Below, piece after piece: positions 19,425 through 28,508 of a stretch of 64,000 nt of DNA; the first letter of the stretch is position 1; every line of letters begins with the position of its first letter. Both the position numbers and the translations under genes were made by a program. This DNA is from Paenibacillus marchantiae (GTDB lineage: Bacteria; Bacillota; Bacilli; Paenibacillales; Paenibacillaceae): the NCBI RefSeq assembly GCF_028771845.1, contig NZ_CP118270.1, positions 1,302,001 through 1,366,000 on the forward strand, in the 5' to 3' direction. The notes under the pieces are model-generated. The model had not been told where the DNA came from and did no database searches. It worked only from the letters and a program-made list of their open reading frames with translations.

Positions 19425-20162
19425 TTACGCCTCCCTTTGTTTATTACGGATATATGTGGATAGTAACATAAATCCAACCAGATATGCTGCCAAAAGTAGG
19501 ATATCGCGTAGGGCAGGCACGCCTCCGGCTATAATAACCCACGCTCCATTTCCAAAGCTATGAGAGGGAAGCCAGTTGCCCATCTGTCGTAACCAGCTCG
19601 GCATAATGTCAAGAGGCATCCACATCCCGCCCAGCAAGGCCAGAGATAGATAGAGAGCGTTGCTCAATCCACTGGCGGTGTCCACCCGTCGGAATGTTCC
19701 TATACAGGTACCAAGGGCAAGAAAGGGGAGAGAACCAGCCAGAATCCAAAGGGCGGAGCTGATCCATTGAGCAGGAGGAAGTGATACACCATTAATCAGG
19801 AATCCAGCTGTAAAGATGACGATGATGGAAAACAGGTGCATTATCGTTTGTCCTACCATTTTTCCTCCAAAATAAATCGAGTTGGGTAACGGAGTCACTT
19901 GCAAGTAAGCGACCCAACCCTGTGCTCTTTCTTGGACAAGTCGGATACCGAGTGTCATGATTGAGGATCCCATGATGCTGAAGCAGGTCATAGACATCAA
20001 GTAGTGGGCATTCCATTGTTCTGGATCTGTTGTTCCTGTAGTGAAGATGCGCGTATAAAGAAAATAGAAGGCGACGGGCATCATTAAGGACCAGAAAATA
20101 AAGTAGACATTGCGGGACATGCGGAGCATTTCAACACGAGATTGAGCGAGAAGCATCAACAT
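19425..20162 (-). CDS. ABC-2 type transporter permease, YvfS-like
   Basis: This 245-residue protein has six predicted transmembrane segments and the ABC-2 architecture. An N-terminal cytosolic segment is followed by FWSLMMPVAFYFLYT and a central conserved LALLGGMWMPLDIMPSWLRQ, typical of export permeases. It starts 1 bp after the stop of the ATPase gene, with AGGAGGAAATT as ribosome binding site. Together with the ATPase it would form an exporter; antimicrobial or drug efflux is common in this family but unproven here. Confidence 0.9.
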   Translation of the reverse strand: MLMLLAQSRVEMLRMSRNVYFIFWSLMMPVAFYFLYTRIFTTGTTDPEQWNAHYLMSMTCFSIMGSSIMTLGIRLVQERAQGWVAYLQVTPLPNSIYFGGKMVGQTIMHLFSIIVIFTAGFLINGVSLPPAQWISSALWILAGSLPFLALGTCIGTFRRVDTASGLSNALYLSLALLGGMWMPLDIMPSWLRQMGNWLPSHSFGNGAWVIIAGGVPALRDILLLAAYLVGFMLLSTYIRNKQREA

Positions 20163-20163
20163 A

Positions 20164-21117
20164 TCAAATTTCCTCCTTCATGCTTTCCATCAGGTTTGCA
20201 TAGGCATCGTCCAGCTGTCCGGTTTCAATTCGGATGTCACTAACGGGAATCCGGCGTTCAATGAGGTGACGGAGCAGCACATCTGTATTTTTGGTGTGAA
20301 GAATGCAACGATCTTTGTGATACTCGATCCCATCCACATCAGGCAAATCTTCAATTTGTGCACAGACATCGGCTACGGATGCCATCTCCGTGTTGGACAC
20401 ATCATCATTGGTGAACATGCTATGCGTAGTTGAAAAGGAAATCGTTCGTATTGTGATTCCGGCCTTGATATTCCCTGGTGTTCCGTCTGCAACAATGGTA
20501 CCTCGGTTAAAGAGAATGATTCGATCCGCTACTTCATCTGCTTCATGGAGGTAGTGCGTTGTGAAGATTACGGTTTTACCCTCCTGTGCCAGCTGGCGGA
20601 TTCGTTCCCAGAAATGTCTCCTTGTTTCCGAATCCAGTCCGACTGTAGGTTCATCAAAGAATAGAATTTCGGGATTACCTGCCATGGCGAGGGCAAAATT
20701 CAGGCTGCGCTTTTGTCCGCCGGACAGCTTCTCTGCTCTTTTATTTAAGTCGGCTGGAGGGAGTCCCGTCAGTTCTTCGATATGGTCTGCATGAAGCGGT
20801 GCTGGATAATAGCTGCGTACCATGCTTATAATCTCTCGAACGGTAAGCCCATCCATTACACTCACATCCTGCAGCATGACACCAATCTTCTGTCGAACCT
20901 GTTTGTGATTCGGTTTTTGGCCAAGCACAGTCACAAGTCCTGATGTAGCAGTGGACAAGCCGAGCATCATTTTCATGGTTGTTGTTTTGCCGGCACCATT
21001 AGGGCCAAGGATCGAAACAATCGAACCACGGTTGATCTCTAAAGAGATATGGTTGACAACTTCTTTGGTGCCGTACCTTTTGCTTACCTGTTCCATCTTT
21101 ATAACGGGTGAGCTCAT
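20164..21117 (-). CDS. ABC transporter ATP-binding protein, YvfR-like
   Basis: The 317-residue ATPase has Walker A GPNGAGKTTTMKM at about residues 39-50, the signature LSGGQKRSLNFAL, Walker B EILFFDEPTVGLD and the switch histidine in IFTTHYLHEA. The extra C-terminal 90 residues are of the DUF4162 kind, common in drug and antibiotic exporters. It is the first gene of the four-gene transcript. Its start is ATG at 21117. The 350-bp upstream gap is shared with the divergent glucokinase gene. Confidence 0.93.
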   Translation of the reverse strand: MSSPVIKMEQVSKRYGTKEVVNHISLEINRGSIVSILGPNGAGKTTTMKMMLGLSTATSGLVTVLGQKPNHKQVRQKIGVMLQDVSVMDGLTVREIISMVRSYYPAPLHADHIEELTGLPPADLNKRAEKLSGGQKRSLNFALAMAGNPEILFFDEPTVGLDSETRRHFWERIRQLAQEGKTVIFTTHYLHEADEVADRIILFNRGTIVADGTPGNIKAGITIRTISFSTTHSMFTNDDVSNTEMASVADVCAQIEDLPDVDGIEYHKDRCILHTKNTDVLLRHLIERRIPVSDIRIETGQLDDAYANLMESMKEEI

Positions 21118-21206
21118 CTTGAATCACGTCCTTGTTCTGTTCTAGAAGATATTTCCATCTTACCGAACTGTCTGAGACGTGATTAGTAAGGATTGTCATG
21201 AAATTC

Positions 21207-21224
21207 AGATGACAATTGTCATCT
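21207..21224. promoter_or_regulatory. Perfect 18-bp palindrome, candidate operator of the two-component system
   Basis: AGATGACAATTGTCATCT is a perfect palindrome 90 bp upstream of the ATPase gene. A further half site, ATTGTCAT, lies at 21192-21199. NarL-type regulators bind such dyads. It is the most likely binding site for the cognate response regulator, though this is inferred from position. Nothing else clear was seen in the gap 21118-21479. Confidence 0.55.
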
Positions 21225-21479
21225 TTTACGCATGGAACGAGTGGATATGCAATATCATGAGTTGAGGCTTCCTCCTCTATGGAGGAAGGAATGAAGCCTG
21301 CGTTTTTAATAGAGACAAATGAGGTTGTATACGTATTCAAAAATAGCCTGTGATGTTGTTCACAATAGCGAGGAAGCTAATCACAGCAAAGGTCTTATCG
21401 TCTTGACCCAGGCGTATCCTTCAATTATAGTTGGTACGTAGGATTAAACTATTATAGATAGATAAAGGTGGCTTGTAGC

Positions 21480-22430
21480 ATGTCTGAGAAAATCTACGTT
21501 GGGGTCGATCTCGGCGGAACAGCAATCAAGGTCGGTATATGTGATGAACACGGTCAGCTTATGCATACGTATGAAGGACCGACTGAAGTGGATAAGGGCG
21601 TTGACACGGTCATTGCCAACATCGAGAAGTATGTCCGTCATATCGTTGCTGAATCGCCTTACAGCTGGGAACAGCTTGAAGGTGTAGGAGCAGGAGTGGC
21701 TGGGTTCACCAATGTACGCGAGGGAATTATCGTTCTTGCCCCTAACATTGGATTTCGGAATGTAGCCATTCGTTCGATTTTGGAAGAACGTCTGGGCAAG
21801 CCAGTCAAAATAGATAACGATGCAAACGTGGCTGCACTGGGTGAAGCTTGGGCAGGTGCTGGCAAGGGTGTGGACAACTGTGTATGTTATACGCTTGGTA
21901 CAGGCGTTGGTGGCGGACTGATCTTGAACGGCAAGATCTATCAAGGTTTCTCCGGTATGGCTGGTGAGCTTGGTCATGTCAGTGTTGTTCCTGATCTGGA
22001 AGCCATTCAGTGCGGATGCGGCAAAATGGGATGCGTGGAAACTGTATCTTCAGCAACCGGAATTATTCGTATGGCCAAAGACGCTGTAGAGCGTGGAGAT
22101 CATACATCACTGGCACTCGTGGACAAGATTGCAGCTAAAGAAGTATTTGATGCAGCTAAGGAGGGCGATGAAGTTGCTCTTCGTATCGTCAATCGTGCAG
22201 CGTTCTATCTGGGCAAATCAATGGCGGCTGTAGCGGCTGTGATTAACCCTGAGATGTTCATTATCGGTGGCGGTGTATCCAAAGCGGGTAATATTTTGTT
22301 TGATGAAGTACGGACTGTATTTGCGAAACTGACACCTGAACCGCTGCAAGAAGGGGTTAAGATTCTTGAAGCAACGCTTGGCAATAATGCAGGTATTGTT
22401 GGCGCGGCAGGTCTTCTCTTGCGTTCCTAG
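21480..22430 (+). CDS. glcK: ROK-family glucokinase
   Basis: This enzyme phosphorylates glucose with ATP. The N-terminal VGVDLGGTAIKVG is the phosphate-binding loop. The ROK signature region has LGTGVGGGLILNGKIYQG and GELGHVSV, followed by the zinc-binding cluster CGCGKMGCVE. The product has 316 residues, the size of B. subtilis GlcK. ATG at 21480 follows AAAGGTGG at the right distance; the longer frame from GTG 21468 would include the ribosome site. Its neighbours rapZ and mgfK also concern sugar and cell-wall precursor metabolism. Confidence 0.95.
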   Translation: MSEKIYVGVDLGGTAIKVGICDEHGQLMHTYEGPTEVDKGVDTVIANIEKYVRHIVAESPYSWEQLEGVGAGVAGFTNVREGIIVLAPNIGFRNVAIRSILEERLGKPVKIDNDANVAALGEAWAGAGKGVDNCVCYTLGTGVGGGLILNGKIYQGFSGMAGELGHVSVVPDLEAIQCGCGKMGCVETVSSATGIIRMAKDAVERGDHTSLALVDKIAAKEVFDAAKEGDEVALRIVNRAAFYLGKSMAAVAAVINPEMFIIGGGVSKAGNILFDEVRTVFAKLTPEPLQEGVKILEATLGNNAGIVGAAGLLLRS

Positions 22431-22481
22431 TAACCTCGTAACAGTATAATCCGACAGCAATATGATAAGGAGGGGACATTT

Positions 22482-23381
22482 ATGCTTGAAGGTGAAGTTT
22501 CACCGGGCACAGGCGCCACGCTCATTATCATTACGGGCATGTCCGGAGCAGGCAAGACGATTGCAGTACAAAGCCTGGAGGATCTTGGTTTCTTCTGTGT
22601 GGATAATCTTCCACCGGTATTGATTCCAAAATTTGCGGAGTTGATTGAGCAATCGAACGGCAAAATTGGCAAGGTCGCACTGGTTATCGACCTTCGCGGT
22701 CGTGAGTTCTTTACGGCTTTGTCCGAGTCACTGAACTATATTAAAGATCATTTTACCATTCATTGTGAAATATTATTCCTGGACGCGACAGACTCTGTAT
22801 TAGTCCAGCGCTATAAGGAGAGCAGGCGCAGACATCCACTGGCTCCTGAGGGCATGCCGCTGGACGGCATCCGGCTGGAACGTAAGATGCTGGAGGAACT
22901 CAAAAATTCCGCCACTCAGGTACTGAATACCAGTACGATGAAGCCTGCTCAATTGAAAGAGCGCATCATATCCCGCTTTTCTCATCTGGAAAGCCATATG
23001 CTGTCGGTAAATATTACGTCGTTTGGGTTCAAATACGGTATTCCTATCGATGCGGATCTGGTGTTTGATGTTCGTTTCTTGCCAAATCCGCATTATATTG
23101 AACATTTACGTCCGAATACGGGACAGAATAGTGATGTATATGAATATGTTATGAAATGGCCGGAGACGCAGGCGTTTCTGACCAAGCTGCTGGATATGCT
23201 GCATTTTCTGATTCCGCAATACCGGAAGGAAGGCAAAAGCCAGGTTATTATTGGAATCGGCTGTACCGGAGGCAAGCATCGTTCGGTAGCAATATCGGAA
23301 TATTTGGGCAAAATGTTGGGAAGCAGCGAAACTGAGGCTGTCACCGTGAGCCATCGCGACGCCGACCGGGACCGTCATTGA
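22482..23381 (+). CDS. rapZ: RNase adapter / nucleotide-binding protein RapZ (YvcJ)
   Basis: This is a P-loop protein of 299 residues. The Walker A motif is ITGMSGAGKTIAVQSLED near the N-terminus. The C-terminal domain carries GCTGGKHRSVAISEYL, the conserved ligand-binding part of RapZ. In E. coli RapZ senses glucosamine 6-phosphate; in B. subtilis YvcJ binds and hydrolyses GTP, and its role is less clear. AAGGAGGGG precedes the ATG. The arrangement rapZ-mgfK-whiA is conserved across Firmicutes and Actinobacteria. Confidence 0.95.
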   Translation: MLEGEVSPGTGATLIIITGMSGAGKTIAVQSLEDLGFFCVDNLPPVLIPKFAELIEQSNGKIGKVALVIDLRGREFFTALSESLNYIKDHFTIHCEILFLDATDSVLVQRYKESRRRHPLAPEGMPLDGIRLERKMLEELKNSATQVLNTSTMKPAQLKERIISRFSHLESHMLSVNITSFGFKYGIPIDADLVFDVRFLPNPHYIEHLRPNTGQNSDVYEYVMKWPETQAFLTKLLDMLHFLIPQYRKEGKSQVIIGIGCTGGKHRSVAISEYLGKMLGSSETEAVTVSHRDADRDRH

Positions 23382-23394
23382 AGAGGGTGAAGGG

Positions 23395-24381
23395 ATGAAA
23401 GAAGCCGGACCACGAAGAGAACGTCCGAGAATTGTAGTCATGGGCGGCGGAACCGGATTATCCGTGATGCTGCGCGGTTTGAAGGAAAAGCCGCTGGACA
23501 TCACGGCCATCGTGACGGTGGCGGATGACGGAGGGAGTTCGGGCATCCTGCGTAATGAGTTGCAAATGCCGCCTCCGGGCGACATTCGTAACGTACTCAC
23601 GGCGCTAGCAGATGTAGAACCGTTATTGTCGGATATGCTGAATTATCGCTTCAATACAGGCGCGGGGCTTGCAGGCCACAGCCTGGGTAACTTGATTTTG
23701 GCTGCAATGACGGATATATCGGGCGACTTTGTGACCGCTGTGCGGGAACTTAGCCGCGTGTTTGCCGTTCGGGGTGAGGTATTACCCGCAGCCGGGCAGG
23801 CCGTTATACTGCATGCAGAGATGGAGGACGGATCGATTGTTACGGGCGAGTCCAAGATCCCTGAAGCTGGCTTACGGATCAAACGCGTTTTCCTTGAACC
23901 GGATCACGTGGAGCCGTTGCCAGAGGCTGTTGAGGCTATTCGTCAGGCAGACGCCATCCTGATTGGACCAGGTAGTCTCTACACGAGCATTCTGCCCAAT
24001 CTGCTTGTACCTAAGCTGGCTGAAGCTGTCGTTGAAGCTGACGCAGTAAAAATGTTTATTTGTAATGTGATGACACAGCCAGGAGAGACGGATAATTACA
24101 CGGTGAGTGACCACCTCAAGGCGGTACATGAACATGTAGGACAACAAATTTTCGACTATGTCATTGTAAATAATGGTGATATTCCGCTGCAAGTGCAGAA
24201 TAAGTATGCGGAAAAAGGAGCTAAACCAGTTGTGCTGGATATGAATGTGCTGAAGAGTGCCGGCTATCAAGTGGTTGCGGATACGTTGGTCCTATTCCGG
24301 ACTTATCTGCGTCATGATGCCGACAAGCTGAGCCATCACATCTATCAACTTGTACAAAATTGGATGTTACGGAAGAGGTGA
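23395..24381 (+). CDS. mgfK: Gluconeogenesis factor / uridine diphosphate-binding protein MgfK (YvcK)
   Basis: This 328-residue protein of the YvcK/CofD-like fold has the N-terminal VVMGGGTGLSVMLRGLK, the VTVADDGGSSG loop and the IGPGSLYTSILPNLLV segment. In B. subtilis it is needed for growth on gluconeogenic substrates and for PBP1 localisation, and it binds UDP-sugars. It starts 13 bp after rapZ with GAGGGTGAAGGG upstream, so it is co-transcribed. Confidence 0.95.
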   Translation: MKEAGPRRERPRIVVMGGGTGLSVMLRGLKEKPLDITAIVTVADDGGSSGILRNELQMPPPGDIRNVLTALADVEPLLSDMLNYRFNTGAGLAGHSLGNLILAAMTDISGDFVTAVRELSRVFAVRGEVLPAAGQAVILHAEMEDGSIVTGESKIPEAGLRIKRVFLEPDHVEPLPEAVEAIRQADAILIGPGSLYTSILPNLLVPKLAEAVVEADAVKMFICNVMTQPGETDNYTVSDHLKAVHEHVGQQIFDYVIVNNGDIPLQVQNKYAEKGAKPVVLDMNVLKSAGYQVVADTLVLFRTYLRHDADKLSHHIYQLVQNWMLRKR

Positions 24382-24387
24382 AGTCCC

Positions 24388-25326
24388 ATGTCGTTTGCAG
24401 CACAGACCAAAAAAGAACTAACGATGATCGAAAGCGAACCGTGCTGCGAAAAGGCGGAACTTTCAGCCCTCATCCGTATGCTTGGTGCGGTGCAGTTATC
24501 GAATAAAAAAGTCATCTTGGATATTTCGACGGAGAATGCCGCCATTGCAAGACGGGCATACTCTCTGCTTAAAAAGCATTTTCAAGTGCATACGGAATTG
24601 CTTGTCCGCAAAAAAATGCGGCTGAAAAAGAACAATGTATATATTGTTCGGATTCCAACCATGGTACAGGTGATTTTAAAAGATCTGTACATTGTTTCTG
24701 AAGGATTTCTGTTTACTCCCGGGATCAGTGGAGAGCTGTTCAAAAATAACTGCTGTAAACGTGCTTATCTTCGAGGAGCATTTATGGCAGGAGGCTCGGT
24801 CAACAATCCCGAAGGTTCATCCTACCACCTGGAGATTGCATCCATGTACGAGGAGCACTGTCAGGCCCTGGTGGACCTGGCGAATGAATTTCATCTCAAT
24901 GCCCGGTGTATAGAACGCAAAAAAGGATTTATCCTATACATTAAGGAAGGCGAGAAAATCATTGAACTGCTCAGTATCATTGGTGCACATCAGGCTCTTT
25001 TCAAGTTCGAGGATGTGCGTATCATGCGAGATATGCGTAATTCCGTCAACCGAATCGTCAATTGTGAGACGGCGAACCTGAACAAAACGATTGGAGCAGC
25101 CGTCAGACAGATCGATAACATCAGATTGTTGCAAAAGGAAGTTGGTCTGGAGTCGTTGCCCGAAAAGCTTCGTGAAGTGGCTGAAGTCAGACTTGCCCAT
25201 CCGGATATCAACTTGAAGGAAGTAGGCGAACTGCTTAAGGGTACAGTAAGTAAGTCCGGGGTGAATCACCGGCTTCGCAAGATTGATGAGTTGGCAGAGA
25301 AGGTTCGTACCGAGCGTTATGGTTAA
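24388..25326 (+). CDS. whiA: DNA-binding protein WhiA
   Basis: The 312-residue protein combines an N-terminal LAGLIDADG-like fold ([22 protein letters not shown]) with a C-terminal helix-turn-helix ([13 protein letters not shown] and [15 protein letters not shown]). WhiA controls sporulation genes in Streptomyces; in Bacillus it affects chromosome segregation and cell division. It starts 6 bp after mgfK with AGAGGTGAAG as ribosome binding site. Confidence 0.96.
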   Translation: MSFAAQTKKELTMIESEPCCEKAELSALIRMLGAVQLSNKKVILDISTENAAIARRAYSLLKKHFQVHTELLVRKKMRLKKNNVYIVRIPTMVQVILKDLYIVSEGFLFTPGISGELFKNNCCKRAYLRGAFMAGGSVNNPEGSSYHLEIASMYEEHCQALVDLANEFHLNARCIERKKGFILYIKEGEKIIELLSIIGAHQALFKFEDVRIMRDMRNSVNRIVNCETANLNKTIGAAVRQIDNIRLLQKEVGLESLPEKLREVAEVRLAHPDINLKEVGELLKGTVSKSGVNHRLRKIDELAEKVRTERYG

Positions 25327-25416
25327 ATGAAGGGTAGGGCTACTAGCAAAACTGATTGCTTTGGTTTTCGCCTAAAGGTCAACTTAAAGTCAGCCTGTAA
25401 AGATCTTGGAGAGCTG

Positions 25417-25490
25417 CTCAGGTGTAATGAGGTGATGTAAAAAGGCTAAAATGGGTCATAATAATGACATCCAATCACCCTGAGTTTTTT
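25417..25490 (+). terminator. Probable terminator of the glcK/rapZ-mgfK-whiA unit
   Basis: CTCAGG-TG at 25417 can pair with CACCCTGAG ending at 25484, with six T after it. The loop is long (about 50 nt) and holds a smaller hairpin (GTCATaataATGAC). A regulatory leader of the HPr gene is an alternative reading. Confidence 0.5.
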
Positions 25491-25515
25491 CTTCTAGTGT
25501 CCTGCTCTGGTTATA

Positions 25516-25524
25516 TGGTATAAT
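25516..25524 (+). promoter_or_regulatory. Extended -10 promoter of the HPr-like gene
   Basis: TGGTATAAT is a perfect -10 box with the extended TGn. The -35 region is weak. The transcript would start about 50 bp before the HPr-like gene. Confidence 0.6.
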
Positions 25525-25581
25525 GTTATAAATATAATTGTGTATTTAATGTCCAGATTTCATAATAGGGGGTAAGTTTCC

Positions 25582-25851
25582 ATGACAAAGCACCCGGTAG
25601 TTGTCCGTTTGAAAACGGGTCTCCATGCCAGACCTGCGGCACTGTTCGTTCAAGAAGCGAATAAGTACTCATCTGAAGTGTTCGTCGAGAAGGACGACAA
25701 AAAAGTAAATGCAAAAAGTATCATGGGGATCATGAGCCTTGCAATCAGTACTGGTACGGAAATCCAGATTAGTGCAGAAGGCGCGGACGCCGAACAGGCT
25801 GTAAACGCTTTAGTTAGTCTGGTAAGCAAGGAAGAGCTTGAGAACCAATAA
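25582..25851 (+). CDS. HPr-family phosphocarrier protein at the crh locus
   Basis: This 89-residue protein has the HPr fold. By position after whiA it corresponds to B. subtilis crh. However, the active-site segment reads GLHARPAAL with a histidine at position 15, where Crh has glutamine. Ser46 is also kept, in NAKSIMGIMSL, the site phosphorylated by HPr kinase. It could therefore act both in sugar phosphotransfer and as a CcpA corepressor. GGGGGTAAG precedes the ATG. Whether the genome has another ptsH cannot be seen here, so no symbol is given. Confidence 0.93.
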   Translation: MTKHPVVVRLKTGLHARPAALFVQEANKYSSEVFVEKDDKKVNAKSIMGIMSLAISTGTEIQISAEGADAEQAVNALVSLVSKEELENQ

Positions 25852-25875
25852 GATATGATTTGAACTCAATGAAGA

Positions 25876-25896
25876 AGTCCCGAAAGGGGCTTTTTT
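25876..25896 (+). terminator. Terminator of the HPr-like gene
   Basis: GTCCC pairs with GGGGC around a GAAA loop (one G-T pair), followed by six T. Confidence 0.85.
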
Positions 25897-25998
25897 GCGT
25901 TTTATGACTGTCAAGTGCAACATTATGGAATTAAGCCCGTCTGTTAGGTATCAAATCGATTTGAGTTTGTGATGTTAAAACTTAAGGAGGCTAACGTA

Positions 25999-26754
25999 AT
26001 GGGTAAATTATGGATGAAACCGCTGGGCGCGGTGATGGTCGCAGGTACATTGCTAGTAGGAGGTACTGCTTGGGTGGCACCTAGTAACTATGCATATGCT
26101 GCTGAGGTACAGGGGGTACAGCAAAACGTGATTAACGTTGTGGGTACAGGTGAGATTCAGGTGAAGCCTGACATCGCTTATCTTTCCATTGGAGTGAACA
26201 GTACGGCAGATACCGCAGCCTCTGCGCAAAAAGCGAATGCAGCGAAAATTCAAAAGGTTAGCAATCTGCTGAAAAGTACGTGGAAAATCAGTGCGGATGA
26301 TATTCAAACCAGCCAGTTCTACGTACAGCCTGACTACACGTATAGTGAAAAAGACGGACAGAAGATCAAAGGGTACACAGCTCATCACACATTGACTGTA
26401 ACTTACCGGGAGATGGACAAGATTGGTGAACTCCTGGATGCTGCATCCCAAGCTGGTGCCAACAATATTGAAAATGTACGTTTTACGGTAGAAAAACCGG
26501 AGAGCTTTGAAGCTCAGGTAATTGAAAAAGCTGTTGCTAATGCTGATGTAAAAGCTGGAGCTATTGCAAAAGCGGTTAAACGTCAACTGGGTGCTGTTCT
26601 CTCCGTGAGCCAAGGTGACGCCAATGTACCTGTGTTCTATGCAAGTGAGGCTTTGATGTCCAAAGCAACAGCTGATTCTGCTGGTAGCACAGAAATTGAA
26701 ACAGGACAGGTTAAAGTAAGCACAACGCTGAATATTACTTATGAAATGAAATAA
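25999..26754 (+). CDS. Exported SIMPL-domain (DUF541) protein
   Basis: A signal peptide is visible (MGKLWMKPLGAVMVAGTLLVGG, cleavage probably after YAYA). It is followed by a SIMPL domain: INVVGTGEIQVKPDIAYLSIGV, the YTAHHTLTVTYREMDKIGELLD core, and a C-terminal TLNITYEM strand. The family is widespread and related to E. coli YggE; its biochemical role is not settled, although oxidative-stress links are reported for YggE. The product has 251 residues. ATG at 25999 has AAGGAGG 8 bp upstream; an earlier start at 25969 lacks a site. Confidence 0.88.
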   Translation: MGKLWMKPLGAVMVAGTLLVGGTAWVAPSNYAYAAEVQGVQQNVINVVGTGEIQVKPDIAYLSIGVNSTADTAASAQKANAAKIQKVSNLLKSTWKISADDIQTSQFYVQPDYTYSEKDGQKIKGYTAHHTLTVTYREMDKIGELLDAASQAGANNIENVRFTVEKPESFEAQVIEKAVANADVKAGAIAKAVKRQLGAVLSVSQGDANVPVFYASEALMSKATADSAGSTEIETGQVKVSTTLNITYEMK

Positions 26755-26826
26755 GTGAAGTAAAGTAAATAAAAGCTGGATGTCCGTTAAAAAATATGCT
26801 TGAGCGGGCGAAAGGCAATAATGACA

Positions 26827-26857
26827 AAGACGTTGTCCATCGGACAGCGTCTTTTTT
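26827..26857 (+). terminator. Terminator of the SIMPL gene
   Basis: AAGACG-TTGTCC pairs with GGACAG-CGTCTT around a short loop, followed by a T run. Confidence 0.85.
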
Positions 26858-27125
26858 GTTATAAAGGCGCACTTTGATGAAGTTTGGAAAGAAGAGGTGA
26901 AATATGACGAAATGAATTGCTGGTTTTTGGTATCTTTTTTGTCCATTTGTTCGTAACAAAACCTTCATTATAGACATCTGGATCGAACAACATTGTAACT
27001 GGAGCTGTAAACCTTTCCGCAATTGGGTTAATTATAATAAAGAGGTGAGCGTATGAGGCATACGATCAAATCAGGATACATACGCAATGACACTCAAATT
27101 TGAATTCGAGAGAGGAGTTTTATAT

Positions 27126-28223
27126 ATGACATCATGGAAAAAATGGACTAGTGCACTACTGGCGGCAGGAATTATTGTGGGGAGCGGGGCTGTATGGCAG
27201 GATAGTTCTGTACAGGCAGCTTCAGTATCCACGAAAGTGACAACACCTACTGAGGTAACTCTGAAGTCGGGGGGCAAAACTCTTACTCAAAAAGGGCTCC
27301 TTCAAGGTGGCTCCACTTGGGTATCGCTTACCGCAGTGAAAGATGTTGCAGGTGGAAGCTTGAAATATGATGCAAAGGCTAAGGAGTACTCCTTAACGGC
27401 AGCTAATAATACGATGACCATCAGCCTGATTGATGGGGCACCGAGTGTTAGAATTAATAACTACTATCCACAAGTGGAAGCGAAGCTGATCAATGGCCGA
27501 TTGTATATTCCGTTTTCTGCAATGAGAGATTATTTGGGTGTTCAGGGCAACTGGGATGGCAAAGCCAAGACACTGACGCTGAGCAAAGTGAAGCAAAATA
27601 GCGTGACAGTCAAAGCGGCAACAGTGAAAGTCAGCATCAAGAACGCTGAAGTCGATATTCAATATCCTCAGGTTAGCGGACTGGCTAACGATAAAGCAGA
27701 AGCAGCTATCAACAAGGTGCTGAAAGATGAAGTCGATGCTTTTGTAGCAGATCTCAAAAAACAAACTAAGGAATTTGGTGACGCAGCAGCGAACCGTCCA
27801 TATGCATTTGAGAGTTCTTATGTCGTGACATACAACGAAAATGGTGTGCTTGGACTCATTACGCAAAGTTATCAGGACTATGCAGGTGCACATGGCATGA
27901 CTTTCCGTTCAGGTCACACCTTTGCTCTGGATTCCGGCAAGGAATTGAGTCTGGATGATGTAATTCAAAATAACAAAACTGTGCGTCAGACAGTAAGCAA
28001 AAAAGTCGGAGATCAGCTTAAAGCTAGCGGTGGTTACCTTGAAGGCTATAAAGGCCTGAATAAAGATCAGGATTTCTATGTAACACCAACAGGTGTAGTT
28101 GTATTCTTCCAGTTGTATGAGTATACAGCTTATGCGGAAGGCTTCCCAGAATTTCCGTTCACATACAAAGAGTTGCTTCCTAAAGGCACAGAGCCGTTCA
28201 GTGGCTTAACAGCAAACAAGTAA
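27126..28223 (+). CDS. Exported protein with copper amine oxidase N-terminal-like domain and DUF3298/RsiV-like domain
   Basis: The protein has about 365 residues. A signal peptide (KKWTSALLAAGIIVGSGAVW, cleavage near VQA) is followed by a copper amine oxidase N-like domain. That domain carries GGSTWVSLTAVKDVAGGSLK and NGRLYIPFSAMRDYLGVQG, a surface-binding fold common in Paenibacillus. The C-terminal half resembles DUF4163/DUF3298 (YPQVSGL..., GHTFALDSGKELSLDDV, FPEFPFTYKEL). These modules occur in anti-sigma factors such as RsiV and in other exported proteins. No transmembrane anchor is seen besides the signal. GAGAGGAG precedes the ATG at 27126. Confidence 0.85.
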   Translation: MTSWKKWTSALLAAGIIVGSGAVWQDSSVQAASVSTKVTTPTEVTLKSGGKTLTQKGLLQGGSTWVSLTAVKDVAGGSLKYDAKAKEYSLTAANNTMTISLIDGAPSVRINNYYPQVEAKLINGRLYIPFSAMRDYLGVQGNWDGKAKTLTLSKVKQNSVTVKAATVKVSIKNAEVDIQYPQVSGLANDKAEAAINKVLKDEVDAFVADLKKQTKEFGDAAANRPYAFESSYVVTYNENGVLGLITQSYQDYAGAHGMTFRSGHTFALDSGKELSLDDVIQNNKTVRQTVSKKVGDQLKASGGYLEGYKGLNKDQDFYVTPTGVVVFFQLYEYTAYAEGFPEFPFTYKELLPKGTEPFSGLTANK

Positions 28224-28386
28224 AGTATTAGATTTTCATTTCGTTGAAATGATGGCTAATAGCGTATGCGTATGCTCGGTTCGTAAATGTATCTTTAGTA
28301 TTAGTGTTGGGCTTATTGCTAGCGTAACGCTATGAGAGTTAAAGTGAATCAATTAAATATGTATCATGCACTTTTAAATTATCTTC

Positions 28387-28430
28387 AAAAAAAGGACGCC
28401 CTCGTCATATTGACGAGAGCGTCCTTTTTT
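28387..28430. terminator. Bidirectional terminator between the exported protein gene and clpP
   Basis: AAAAGGACGC/GCGTCCTTTT and CTCGTCA/TGACGAG pair in one long stem with A and T runs at both ends. It serves convergent genes. Confidence 0.92.
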
Positions 28431-28476
28431 CATATATCCAACTCAACTGGGCGTTGCCGTTTGAGTTGGATATATG
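28431..28476. repeat. Perfect 16-bp inverted repeat adjacent to the terminator
   Basis: CATATATCCAACTCAA (28431-28446) is the exact reverse complement of 28461-28476, with a 14-nt GC-rich loop. No T run follows on either strand. It lies in the 3' untranslated region of clpP and may stabilise that message or act as a second terminator arm. Confidence 0.6.
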
Positions 28477-28508
28477 GTTTATCCGTTTAATTGGCGATTC
28501 GCCTCGGC

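Noticed and set aside
25417..25490. Riboswitch in the leader of the HPr-like gene
   Set aside because: No known aptamer pattern was recognised; a long-loop terminator of the upstream operon is the simpler reading, and the promoter at 25516 lies downstream of it.
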